Under the pieces are notes generated by a model. It did not search any database. It worked only from the letters and a program-made list of their open reading frames with translations, and was not told the origin of the DNA. Of a stretch of 64,000 nt of DNA, positions 33,239-40,719 are shown in pieces; the first letter of the stretch is position 1; each line of letters begins with the position of its first letter. The DNA is from Roseateles sp. XES5 (GTDB lineage Bacteria; Pseudomonadota; Alphaproteobacteria; Rhizobiales; Rhizobiaceae), in assembly GCF_020535545.1 (NCBI RefSeq), contig NZ_CP084752.1, positions 3,313,501 to 3,377,500 of the forward strand. Reading direction: 5' to 3'. The translations under genes were made by a program, and so were the position numbers.

Positions 33239-34156
33239 ATGATGACAGGAATCAGAAAAAGCGATGACGCCATGTATCCGCCGCTTGAAAGCGATCTCCT
33301 TCGAATCTTCGTGGCCGTAGCGCAGGCCGGCAACGTCACGCATGCGGGCGAAAAGCTCGGACGGACGCAATCGGCCGTGAGTATGCAGGTGCGCAAGCTG
33401 GAGGAGGCGGTGGGCATGGCGCTGTTCGAGCGCGGCCCGCGCGGGGTCGCCCTGACGGTGGAGGGCATGCGGCTTCTGCCCTATGCGCGGCGCATCGTGG
33501 GGCTGGTCGACGAGACGACCGCTGCCATGCGCACCTTGCCGCTGGATGGCCCGGTGCGGGTGGGCATTCCGGAGGAATACAACCAGACGGTCCTTCCCAA
33601 TGCGCTCGCCGCTTTCGCCGAGACCCATCCGGGCGCGGAGGTGACGGTGTTCTGCGGCTATACGGCCCAGCAGATGGAAGCCCTGGAAGCGGACGAACTC
33701 GACCTTGCGATCATCTTCGAGTGGGATGGCGGGATTTCCGGCGAGCTCCTGGCGATCGACCCGACGGTATGGGCGACGTCCGTCACGCACAATCTGCATC
33801 TGGAGCGCCCGGTGCCGGTGGCGTTTTATCGCCGGTCGGTCTGGTGCCGGGAATTTGCCCAGCGCTCGCTGGAGCGCCATGCGATACCCTACCGCGTCGC
33901 CTTTACCAGCGACACCAGCGGCGGGCTGCGCTCGGCGGTCGCAAGCGGGCTTGCCATCGCGCCGCTCGCCCGCAGCAACATTCCGCCCGGCGCCCGGGAA
34001 CTGACGGCCGCGGACGGGTTCTCGCTGGTCGATTCCTCACGTGTCGTACTCAAGCGCAATCCGCGCCGGGGCGGGCCGGCGATCGAGGGCATGGCGGCCA
34101 TGATCCGAAAATCCTTCGGGCCACTGATCCTTCCGGACGATCAGGCCTTCGGATAG
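33239..34156 (+). CDS. LysR-family transcriptional regulator
   Basis: A 305-aa LysR regulator. The helix-turn-helix lies at about 16-75 (LLRIFVAVAQAGNVTHAGEK then QSAVSMQVRKLEEAVG), followed by the effector domain with VRVGIPEEYNQTVLPNALA. It is a paralogue of the LysR at 16600 and, like it, is divergent from a DUF1127-like gene. No clear ribosome-binding site precedes the ATG at 33239; an ATG at 33272 (MYPPLESDLL) is an alternative start. Its 3' end overlaps the convergent gene at 34141 by 16 bases. Confidence 0.83.
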   Translation: MMTGIRKSDDAMYPPLESDLLRIFVAVAQAGNVTHAGEKLGRTQSAVSMQVRKLEEAVGMALFERGPRGVALTVEGMRLLPYARRIVGLVDETTAAMRTLPLDGPVRVGIPEEYNQTVLPNALAAFAETHPGAEVTVFCGYTAQQMEALEADELDLAIIFEWDGGISGELLAIDPTVWATSVTHNLHLERPVPVAFYRRSVWCREFAQRSLERHAIPYRVAFTSDTSGGLRSAVASGLAIAPLARSNIPPGARELTAADGFSLVDSSRVVLKRNPRRGGPAIEGMAAMIRKSFGPLILPDDQAFG

Positions 34157-34488
34157 GCCCGTTCGAGGCCGCCGGAGCGGACAAGACCGGTGCGGAACGC
34201 GCCATAGGCGGCGTGCTGGCTGGAGCGGGCCGTTTCCATGAGGCGCATCTGCAGCCGCGTGGGCGCTTTAGTGCCGAGCCATTCGCCGAGCTTTTCCAGC
34301 TTCAGCGTGTTGAGGAAGCTGGCGCCGGCGGCGCGGTTCAGCGCGAGGTCCAGACCCTCCATCAGGTTCTCGTCCTGCTGCGGATTTTCCATCAGCAGGC
34401 CGAGATAGGCCTGATCCGCCTCGCCAAGCGCGGCAAGCTTGTCGGCCACGGTGTCCCGGTCCGGAAAGGCTGCAAGTTCGGCGCTCAT
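34141..34488 (-). CDS. Hypothetical helical protein
   Basis: A 115-aa alpha-helical protein of unknown function, starting MSAELAAFPDRDTVADKLAAL and ending in a short basic tail. A GGGGGA site precedes the ATG at 34488. The open frame extends much further upstream, but that part lies opposite the DauR-like gene and is not real. It is divergent from that regulator. Confidence 0.55.
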   Translation of the reverse strand: MSAELAAFPDRDTVADKLAALGEADQAYLGLLMENPQQDENLMEGLDLALNRAAGASFLNTLKLEKLGEWLGTKAPTRLQMRLMETARSSQHAAYGAFRTGLVRSGGLERAYPKA

Positions 34489-34570
34489 GTCGTCCCCCAG
34501 AGAATCGCGTTTCCTTTGGATAGGATGCCCGGCAGGGGCTCGCAAGCGTGCGATTCTTGTTTGGACTGAA

Positions 34571-34604
34571 AATCCAATATTGACAAAGTGTCCATATTTG
34601 GATT
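34571..34604. promoter_or_regulatory. Inverted repeat upstream of the DauR-like gene, candidate operator
   Basis: AATCCAATATTGACA and TGTCCATATTTGGATT are arms of an imperfect 34-base inverted repeat ending 11 bases before the ATG at 34615. It contains a TTGACA -35-like box, so a bound repressor would block the promoter. Autoregulation by the DauR-like product is the simplest reading. Confidence 0.6.
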
Positions 34605-34614
34605 GTGTGCCGGC

Positions 34615-35262
34615 ATGTTCGATCCTGCAAATGCCGACACGCTGCTCCGCCAGCACGCTGCGACGGCCGCGGCCATCTCGACCCTGCTTTACCCCCATGC
34701 CGAAATCGTGCTGCACGATCTCGAAACGGGGTTGATCGCCGGCATCTGGAACGCCTTTTCCGGCCGCAAGCCGGGCATGGAATCGCTCGTCGAAGACGAA
34801 CTCGAAGAGGCCGGGGAGGGCGGCGTCTACGGCCCCTACGAGAAGACCGGCGAGGACGGACGGCGGTTGAAATCCGTGACGGCGGTGCTTCGGGACGGGC
34901 AGGGCCAGGCGGTCGGGCTTTTCTGCATCAACATGGACGTCTCGCATTTCGATGCCGCGGCGAAGGTTCTGGCCGCCTTCACCGGCGCGCCGGCGCCCCG
35001 CCCGCCGTCGCTCTTTGCCGGCGACTGGCGCGAAGAGATCAACACGGCGCTGCACGATTGGCTGCGCGCCCGTGGGCTCGCGCTGACGGCGCTTCGCAAG
35101 GGCGACCGGGTGGCGCTGGTCGCCGCGCTGGATGCGCGCGGCCTGTTCCAGACCCGCAACGCCGCCGATCATCTCGCCGGCCTCATCGGCGCCTCGCGCG
35201 CCTCGATCTACAATTATCTCGCCGATGCCCGGCGCCAGAACCAGAAGGACAAGACCTCGTGA
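34615..35262 (+). CDS. DauR-like regulator (YheO-type PAS plus HTH)
   Basis: A 215-aa helix-turn-helix regulator. The N-terminal YheO-like PAS domain (about 12-105) shows YPHAEIVLHDLETGLIAGIW and VGLFCINMDVSHFD; the C-terminal DauR-type HTH (about 150-212) ends TRNAADHLAGLIGASRASIYNYL. DauR of Pseudomonas represses the D-arginine catabolic genes. Here the stop overlaps the aminotransferase start in a GTGA, so the two are translationally coupled and the regulator likely senses an amino acid. The ATG at 34615 is preferred over the GTG at 34588, which lies inside the inverted repeat. Confidence 0.8.
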   Translation: MFDPANADTLLRQHAATAAAISTLLYPHAEIVLHDLETGLIAGIWNAFSGRKPGMESLVEDELEEAGEGGVYGPYEKTGEDGRRLKSVTAVLRDGQGQAVGLFCINMDVSHFDAAAKVLAAFTGAPAPRPPSLFAGDWREEINTALHDWLRARGLALTALRKGDRVALVAALDARGLFQTRNAADHLAGLIGASRASIYNYLADARRQNQKDKTS

Positions 35263-36392
35263 CCACGCTGCCGGATTTCCGCCTCGAAACCCATTTCTCG
35301 CGCTGGGAGTTCAAGGCGCGTCACCATATGACGGCGAGCGATGCCGAGACGATGACCATGTCCGAGCTTCTCGCCCTGGCGGGCCCCGAGGATCGCGAGG
35401 CCTGGGAGCGCGTTTCCCTCGGCTATACCGAGACCTGGGGTGCGCCGGCGCTGCGCGAAACCATCGCCTCGACCTACGACACCCTGTCGGGTGCGGATAT
35501 CCTCACCTTCGCCGGGGCGGAGGAGGGGCTTTACTGCGCCATGCTGGCGTTGCTCGCGCCTGGCGACCATGCCATCGTCACCGTGCCGAACTACCAGTCG
35601 ATGGAGACCATGCCCGTCACCATCGCGGGCAATGTCACGGGCGTCGCGCTGCGCCCGGAAAACCGCTGGCAGCTCGATCTCGATGACGTGCGTGCGGCGC
35701 TCCGGCCGGAAACGAGGGTGATCGCCGTCAATTTCCCGAACAACCCGACCGGCGCCATCGCCGATCAGGATATCTTCCGCGGCCTCGTCGACCTCTGCGC
35801 CGAACGCGGCATCCATCTCTTTTCCGACGAGGTCTATCGCGGGCTGGAGATCGATGCGGCAAGGCGGCTGCCGCAGGCGGCGGATCTGTTCGGCAAGGGC
35901 GTTTCCCTGAACGTGATGTCCAAGGCCTATGGTCTGCCGGGTCTGCGCATCGGCTGGATCGCCAGCCGCGACCATGCGCTGCTCGAACGCATGGAGAAGA
36001 TGAAGCACTATCTTTCCATCTGCAATGCGCGCCCCTCCGAGGTCCTGGCCGGCATCGCCATCAAGGCCCGCGAGACGATTTTCGCCCGCAATCGCGCGCT
36101 CTGCGCGGAGAATGCGGAAAAGCTCGGCGCCTTCTTTGCCGACTACCCGCATCTTTACGACTGGCGCGCGCCGGACGGCGGCTGCGTCGCCTTCACGCGC
36201 TATCTCGGCAAGGACGGCGTCGAGGAACATTGCCGCCGGCTGGTGGAGGAAAAGGGCGTGTTGCTCCTTCCCTCCGGCCTCTTCGTGTCGGATCTCCTGC
36301 CGGTGCCGACGGACCGGTTCCGTGTCGGCATCGGGCGCCGCAACATCGGTGCGGGGCTTGCCGCCTGGCGGGCCTTCCTGGCGGACGGCTGA
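35259..36392 (+). CDS. PLP-dependent aminotransferase, class I/II
   Basis: A 377-aa fold-type I aminotransferase. Cofactor and substrate landmarks are NFPNNPTGAI near 158-167, LFSDEVYRGLEI near 187-198, and the PLP lysine in NVMSKAYGLPGLRIGW near 220-235. It starts with a GTG at 35259 overlapping the regulator's stop. The amino donor is unknown; coupling with a DauR-like regulator hints at a basic or D-amino acid route, which is inference. Confidence 0.87.
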   Translation: MTTLPDFRLETHFSRWEFKARHHMTASDAETMTMSELLALAGPEDREAWERVSLGYTETWGAPALRETIASTYDTLSGADILTFAGAEEGLYCAMLALLAPGDHAIVTVPNYQSMETMPVTIAGNVTGVALRPENRWQLDLDDVRAALRPETRVIAVNFPNNPTGAIADQDIFRGLVDLCAERGIHLFSDEVYRGLEIDAARRLPQAADLFGKGVSLNVMSKAYGLPGLRIGWIASRDHALLERMEKMKHYLSICNARPSEVLAGIAIKARETIFARNRALCAENAEKLGAFFADYPHLYDWRAPDGGCVAFTRYLGKDGVEEHCRRLVEEKGVLLLPSGLFVSDLLPVPTDRFRVGIGRRNIGAGLAAWRAFLADG

Positions 36393-36396
36393 GCGT

Positions 36397-36765
36397 TCAG
36401 GCCTTCTCGCGGGCAAGCTTTTCGCGCAGGCTGTCGAGATCGTCCACGAACCAGATCGAGCGGCCCTTGTTCGTCTCCCGCACGAAATCGCGCAGCGCCT
36501 TGCTGCCTTCCAGCAGCGAGGCGATATCGCCGACGATAGCGCAACGCAGGTGATAGTTGACGAACTTCTGGAAGACGGTGCCGGCGAGGCGCGTCTCCAG
36601 CCGCAGGAAGTCCGGCCCGAGACGTTCGACCGGGATGGCGACGAGGTCCGCTTCGACCGAGAAGGCGTCGCCGATGACGTCGTTGCCATCGGCTTCCGTT
36701 GCGATCAACGGCCCCTGCGGGGGCAGCAGCAGCACCTTCAGGCCTGCGATCTCGGTCTTTTCCAT
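36397..36765 (-). CDS. DUF4180 domain protein
   Basis: A 122-aa protein of the DUF4180 family, function unknown, cytoplasmic. Typical stretches are GNDVIGDAFSVEADLVAIPV near residues 27-46 and AIVGDIASLLEGSKALRDFV near 75-95, ending SIWFVDDLDSLREKL. It ends only 5 bases after the aminotransferase stop on the other strand, so the genes are convergent. A palindromic repeat lies just upstream (36790-36895). Confidence 0.8.
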   Translation of the reverse strand: MEKTEIAGLKVLLLPPQGPLIATEADGNDVIGDAFSVEADLVAIPVERLGPDFLRLETRLAGTVFQKFVNYHLRCAIVGDIASLLEGSKALRDFVRETNKGRSIWFVDDLDSLREKLAREKA

Positions 36766-36789
36766 CGGGTCTTCTCCTCTTGTGGCGCC

Positions 36790-36895
36790 AGCGCGTTTCC
36801 GGTGAAATCCGGTGCATCGGAAATGCGCTCGCTTTTTGTTCTTGCCGCACTATCCGACGCCGAAGCGACCCAGCTTCGGCTGGAAATGCTTCTAG
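36790..36895. repeat. Rhizobial intergenic palindromic element
   Basis: About 106 bases with two hairpins: AGCGCGTTTCCG with CGGAAATGCGCT, and GACGCCGAAGCGA with GCTTCGGC. The second half is nearly the same as 13885-13920. The right end TTCTAG supplies the TAG stop codon of the minus-strand gene 36892-37221, as the element at 17943-18047 does for its neighbour. Confidence 0.7.
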
Positions 36896-37221
36896 TTCCC
36901 TTGCAGGACGTCGGTCGCCTTGTGGTCGTCATCGACGCCGTCGATCAGCATGACGTCGCCGTCCGAATTGCGGGTCCGCAGCGGCAGGATGGCGCGGTAG
37001 GCCGGCGAATCGTACCAATTCTCCGCAGCCTTGCGGTCGGGAAACGACAGCATGATGATGTCGCTCGAAAATGCCCCTTCCAGCACGCGCCTGTTGCCGG
37101 CGCCATGCAGCACGAACCTGCCGCCGAAAGGCGCCATGGTCGCGTCGATGGCCTCCAGGTAGGCGACGATATCCGCCCCCATGGTGACGTTGCGAAGGTG
37201 GGCGAGGGCATAGGTCGTCAT
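36892..37221 (-). CDS. DUF1330 domain protein
   Basis: A 109-aa dimeric alpha/beta-barrel-type protein of the DUF1330 family, function unknown. Landmarks are YALAHLRNVTMGADIVAYLE, the FGGRFVLHGAG loop and IIMLSFPDRKAAENWYDSPAY. The C-terminus ends with VLQGN and a stop contributed by the repeat element, so the repeat probably inserted at, or trimmed, the 3' end of the gene. Confidence 0.85.
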   Translation of the reverse strand: MTTYALAHLRNVTMGADIVAYLEAIDATMAPFGGRFVLHGAGNRRVLEGAFSSDIIMLSFPDRKAAENWYDSPAYRAILPLRTRNSDGDVMLIDGVDDDHKATDVLQGN

Positions 37222-37376
37222 CGGGTTTCTCCCTGTCGCGATAGCATTGACAGAAACCTACCGTTGCCCGCGCAGTGGATCGATTACCTTGCAGGTAAGG
37301 CCGGCGCCTACGCAGACAGAAAAGCCGCCCGCGGCGCTGGCCGGGGCGGCTGATTTTTCGCCGTGATGGCGGGGTG

Positions 37377-38393
37377 TCAGCTCCGGCGGCGGCTGCCGCG
37401 CTCGCGGGCGGGGGCTGCGGCGCTTTCGTCGGCGGTCTTGTTGCGCAGCGGGCCGATCTTCTCGATGATCGTTTCGAGCGTCGGGCGCTCGCGCTTTTCG
37501 TGGGCGTCCAGCGCCACGCGCATGGCGGCGAGGTGCTCGCAGGACGTGCCGCAGCAGCCGCCGATGATGCGCGCGCCGGCATCGCGGGCGAGACGGGCAT
37601 ATTCGGCCATCAGCGGCGGCGTGCCGGAATAGTAGATTTCCGCGCCGCGATATTCCGGGATGCCGCAATTGCCCTTGACCACGACGGTCGCGGACGGGGC
37701 CGCGCCGGTCATGTCGAGCAGCGAGGAGAGGATGTCGGACGCGCCGACGCCGCAATTCGCGCCGACCGCGAGCGGGCCTGCGCCGATATCGCCGGCAACG
37801 CCGTGGATATCCCGCGGATGCAGGCCCATCATGGTCTTGCCGGCGGTGTCGAACGAGCCGGTATAGACGAAGGGCATGGCGAGCCTGGTGGCGGCTTCCG
37901 CGGCGGCGCGGATTTCCTCCGGCGAGGACATGGTCTCGATCCAGGCGACATCGGCGCCGCCGGCCTTCAGGCCTTCGATCTGCTCGGCGAAAGCGGCAAC
38001 GGCGTCGTCATAGGTGAGTGCGCCGAGCGGGACCAGCAGTTCGCCCGTCGGGCCGACCGAACCGGCGACGATGACCTTGCGCGGCGCCTTGTCGGCGACG
38101 GCGCGGGCGATCTCGGCCGCCTTCTTGTTGAGGTCGAAGACGCGATCCTGCGCATGGTGCAGCTTCAGCCGGTGGCGGGTGCCGCCGAACGTGTTGGTGA
38201 GGATGATGTCCGCGCCGGCATCGACGAAGTCCTGGTGCAGCTTCGTGATGTTCTCCGGCTTCGCCTCGTTCCACAGTTCCGGCGCTTCGCCGGCTTCCAA
38301 GCCCATGGCGAAGAGCGAGGTGCCGGTTGCGCCATCGGCAAGCAGGAAGGGCTTTTCGGCAAGAAGCTGGGCAAGCGGGTTCGTCGCGGTCAT
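37377..38393 (-). CDS. bmt: Betaine-homocysteine S-methyltransferase (BHMT type)
   Basis: A 338-aa zinc-dependent methyltransferase of the homocysteine S-methyltransferase family. It would move a methyl group from glycine betaine to homocysteine, giving methionine and dimethylglycine. Seen are LLADGATGTSLFAMGLEAGE at the N-terminus, the zinc cysteine in GANCGVGAS, and the double cysteine IIGGCCGTSCEHLAAM. The last residues are basic and disordered (ARERGSRRRS). The operator-like palindrome at 38417-38440 lies just upstream. Downstream of a betaine-type transporter cluster, the betaine role is well supported; use of another methyl donor is possible. Confidence 0.88.
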   Translation of the reverse strand: MTATNPLAQLLAEKPFLLADGATGTSLFAMGLEAGEAPELWNEAKPENITKLHQDFVDAGADIILTNTFGGTRHRLKLHHAQDRVFDLNKKAAEIARAVADKAPRKVIVAGSVGPTGELLVPLGALTYDDAVAAFAEQIEGLKAGGADVAWIETMSSPEEIRAAAEAATRLAMPFVYTGSFDTAGKTMMGLHPRDIHGVAGDIGAGPLAVGANCGVGASDILSSLLDMTGAAPSATVVVKGNCGIPEYRGAEIYYSGTPPLMAEYARLARDAGARIIGGCCGTSCEHLAAMRVALDAHEKRERPTLETIIEKIGPLRNKTADESAAAPARERGSRRRS

Positions 38394-38416
38394 GGATCCA
38401 TCCTTTGTTTGACACA

Positions 38417-38440
38417 TCATATAAAGATTTCTTTATGTGA
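38417..38440. promoter_or_regulatory. Palindrome upstream of bmt, SahR-like operator candidate
   Basis: TCATATAAAGA (38417-38427) and TCTTTATGTGA (38430-38440) form a near-perfect palindrome around TT, 24 bases before the bmt start. The ATAAAGA..TCTTTAT core resembles operators of ArsR-family regulators of methionine and S-adenosylhomocysteine metabolism in alphaproteobacteria. The match is from memory and needs a motif search. Confidence 0.6.
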
Positions 38441-38468
38441 TTGCAACGATGCTTTGCCTGCAAAACAA

Positions 38469-38491
38469 AAGGGCGCCCGAAAGGCGCCCTC
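38469..38491 (-). terminator. Terminator of the ABC transporter operon
   Basis: AGGGCGCC (38470-38477) and GGCGCCCT (38483-38490) form the stem; on the minus strand it is followed by TTTTGTTTTG. It follows the ATPase gene stop at 38515 and precedes the bmt promoter. Confidence 0.85.
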
Positions 38492-38514
38492 GTTGTCGGT
38501 TGGCAGGAGAAGGT

Positions 38515-39558
38515 TCAGGCTGCCTTCGCCTCGTGGCTGGTATGCGTCACCATGGCGGAGATGATGGCGCTGAGGCTGAGCGCGCCGATCGGGCGGCCGG
38601 CCTCGTCCACCACATGGGCGAGCGTCTGGTTGGCGGCCGTCATGGCGCGGGCGGCCATTTCGAGCACCGTGCCGGTGGCGATCGGCATTCCCTCGGGGTT
38701 GCCGGAAAGCGGCGCCATGATCGTCTCGACATTCACCACGCGGCCACGGTTCACTTCCTTGACGAAGGCGGTGATGTATTCATCGGCCGGGTTGAGCACG
38801 ATTTCCTGGCCCGTGCCCTGCTGCACCACCATGCCGTCACGCAGGATGGCGATCTTGTCGCCGAGGCGCAGTGCCTCGTCGAGGTCGTGCGTGATGAAGA
38901 CGACGGTCTTCTTCAGCTCTTTCTGGAGATCGAGCAGCACGGTCTGCATGTCGACGCGGATCAGCGGGTCGAGCGCCGAATAGGCTTCGTCCATCAGAAG
39001 GATGTCGGCATCGTTGGTGAGTGCCCGGGCAAGGCCCACGCGCTGTTGCATGCCGCCCGAAAGCTGGTTCGGATAGTGGTTCTCGAAGCCTTCGAGGCCG
39101 ACGCGGGCGATCCACTGCTTGGCGCGCTTTTCCCGCTCCGCCTGGGCGACGCCCTGGATTTCGAGGCCATAGACGGTGTTTTCCAGAACCGTGCGGTGCG
39201 GCAGCAGCGCGAATTTCTGGAACACCATCGCCGTCTTGTGGCGGCGGAATTCACGCAGGTCGTTCTCGTTCATCCGACAGACGTCGACGCCGTCATAGAG
39301 CACCTCGCCGGCGGTCGGGTCGATCAGCCGGTTGATGTGGCGGATCAGCGTCGACTTGCCGGAGCCGGACAGGCCCATCACCACCATGATGCCGCCGGCG
39401 GGCATGGAGATGTTGATGTCGCGCAGGCCCAGCACATGGCCGTATTTCTGGTTCAGTTCGGCCTTGCCCAGGCCGTTCTTGACCGCATCGACATAGTCGC
39501 CGCCGCGGGGACCGAAGATCTTGTAGAGATTGCGGACCTCGATTGCATGACTAACCAT
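38515..39558 (-). CDS. Quaternary-amine ABC transporter, ATP-binding protein
   Basis: A 347-aa ATPase of the glycine betaine/proline (QAT) class. Walker A reads GLSGSGKSTLIRHINRL, the signature LSGGMQQRVGLARAL, Walker B ILLMDEAYSALDP. The C-terminal part after about 270 is a regulatory region with a partial CBS-like stretch. It overlaps the permease gene by 8 bases. Related to ProV/ChoV/OpuA ATPases; the exact substrate (glycine betaine, proline betaine, choline) cannot be read from it. Confidence 0.93.
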   Translation of the reverse strand: MVSHAIEVRNLYKIFGPRGGDYVDAVKNGLGKAELNQKYGHVLGLRDINISMPAGGIMVVMGLSGSGKSTLIRHINRLIDPTAGEVLYDGVDVCRMNENDLREFRRHKTAMVFQKFALLPHRTVLENTVYGLEIQGVAQAEREKRAKQWIARVGLEGFENHYPNQLSGGMQQRVGLARALTNDADILLMDEAYSALDPLIRVDMQTVLLDLQKELKKTVVFITHDLDEALRLGDKIAILRDGMVVQQGTGQEIVLNPADEYITAFVKEVNRGRVVNVETIMAPLSGNPEGMPIATGTVLEMAARAMTAANQTLAHVVDEAGRPIGALSLSAIISAMVTHTSHEAKAA

Positions 39559-40468
39559 GAATTACCTCCGAATGCTTCTGCAGCCGCCTGCCATATGCCT
39601 GGCTGGTGCGGTCGAAAATGATGGCGATGGCCACGAGCGCGAACCCGTTGAGGAACCCGACCGTGAAGAACTGGTTGTTGATGGCCTGGAGCACGTTCTT
39701 GCCGAGCCCGCCGACGCCGACCATCGAGGCGACCACGACCATCGCCAGCGACATCATGATCGTCTGGTTGATGCCGGCCATGATGGTGGGCAGCGCCAGC
39801 GGCATCTGCACGTTCTTCAGCTTCTGCCAGCCGGAGGAGCCGAAGGCGTCGGCTGCTTCCAGCACCTCCTTGTCGACGAGGCGGATGCCGAGATTGGTGA
39901 GGCGGATCATCGGCGGGACGGCATAGATGACGACCGCGATGAGGCCCGGCACCTTGCCGATGCCGAAGATCATGACGACGGGAATGAGATAGACGAAGCT
40001 CGGCATCGTCTGCATCACGTCGAGGATCGGGTTGACGAAGGACTGCACCCGGTCGGACCGGGCCATGAGAATGCCGATCGGAATGCCGATCACGATGGCG
40101 ATCAGGGTACAGACCGTCACCATGGCGAGCGTCACCATGGTGTCGTTCCAAAGGCCCATGAGACCGATGGCGAACATGGAGACGGCGGTGCCGATGGTGA
40201 TCCTGATGTTGCGGCTGCCGAAATAGACGATCGCCAGCATGAGGATCAGGATGATCGGCCAGGGCGAACTGACGAACAGCCGTTCGAGATAGTTCAGGAA
40301 CCACTGCAACGGCTGCACCATTGCATCGATGGCATTCACGTAACTTCTGACGAGGCTCTTGAAGCCGTCGTCGATGGTCTTTCGCGCCGCGCGGACGCTG
40401 ACGTCACTGAAGGCTGGAAACTTGCAAAGAAAGACCGGCAACAAATCGCATAGGCCTGCCATCCTCAT
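39551..40468 (-). CDS. Quaternary-amine ABC transporter, permease
   Basis: A 305-aa inner-membrane permease of the ProW/ChoW type. At least five hydrophobic spans are visible from about 65 to 285, including ILILMLAIVYF, LIAIVIGIPIGILMA and AGLIAVVIYAVPPMIRL-like stretches. The cytoplasmic EAA loop reads EVLEAADAFGSSGWQKLKNV. An ATG at 40462, six bases after GAGGGG, may be the real start rather than the ATG at 40468. It overlaps the ATPase gene by 8 bases and lies about 250 bases after the binding-protein gene. Confidence 0.92.
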   Translation of the reverse strand: MRMAGLCDLLPVFLCKFPAFSDVSVRAARKTIDDGFKSLVRSYVNAIDAMVQPLQWFLNYLERLFVSSPWPIILILMLAIVYFGSRNIRITIGTAVSMFAIGLMGLWNDTMVTLAMVTVCTLIAIVIGIPIGILMARSDRVQSFVNPILDVMQTMPSFVYLIPVVMIFGIGKVPGLIAVVIYAVPPMIRLTNLGIRLVDKEVLEAADAFGSSGWQKLKNVQMPLALPTIMAGINQTIMMSLAMVVVASMVGVGGLGKNVLQAINNQFFTVGFLNGFALVAIAIIFDRTSQAYGRRLQKHSEVIHG

Positions 40469-40683
40469 CCCCTCTTTCTACCGGAAGTTATTGTTCCGCA
40501 TCGCAATATAATTGTGTTGCATTGCGAAGCGGAACGGTGCGCACAGGGATATTCTTGTTCTGGTTTCCCGGCTTGCAGTTCGTCATCGCACGAACTGCAG
40601 CTTGATACTGTGCTGTTTGCGACCTCTGCAGTTTCTTGGATGGCGTCGGGCGGCGCCCGCGCCTCGTTCAGGTCGCAAGAGGT

Positions 40684-40709
40684 GCCGGCAGCCGGGGAGG
40701 GCTGCCGGC
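40684..40709. terminator. Hairpin after the binding-protein gene
   Basis: GCCGGCAGCC (40684-40693) and GGCTGCCGGC (40700-40709) form a strong stem between the substrate-binding protein and permease genes. It lacks a T-run, so it may be a partial terminator or an mRNA stabiliser that lowers permease levels relative to the binding protein. A second hairpin, GCAGTTCGT with ACGAACTGC, lies at 40575-40598. Confidence 0.5.
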
Positions 40710-40719
40710 CCTGTTCCTG

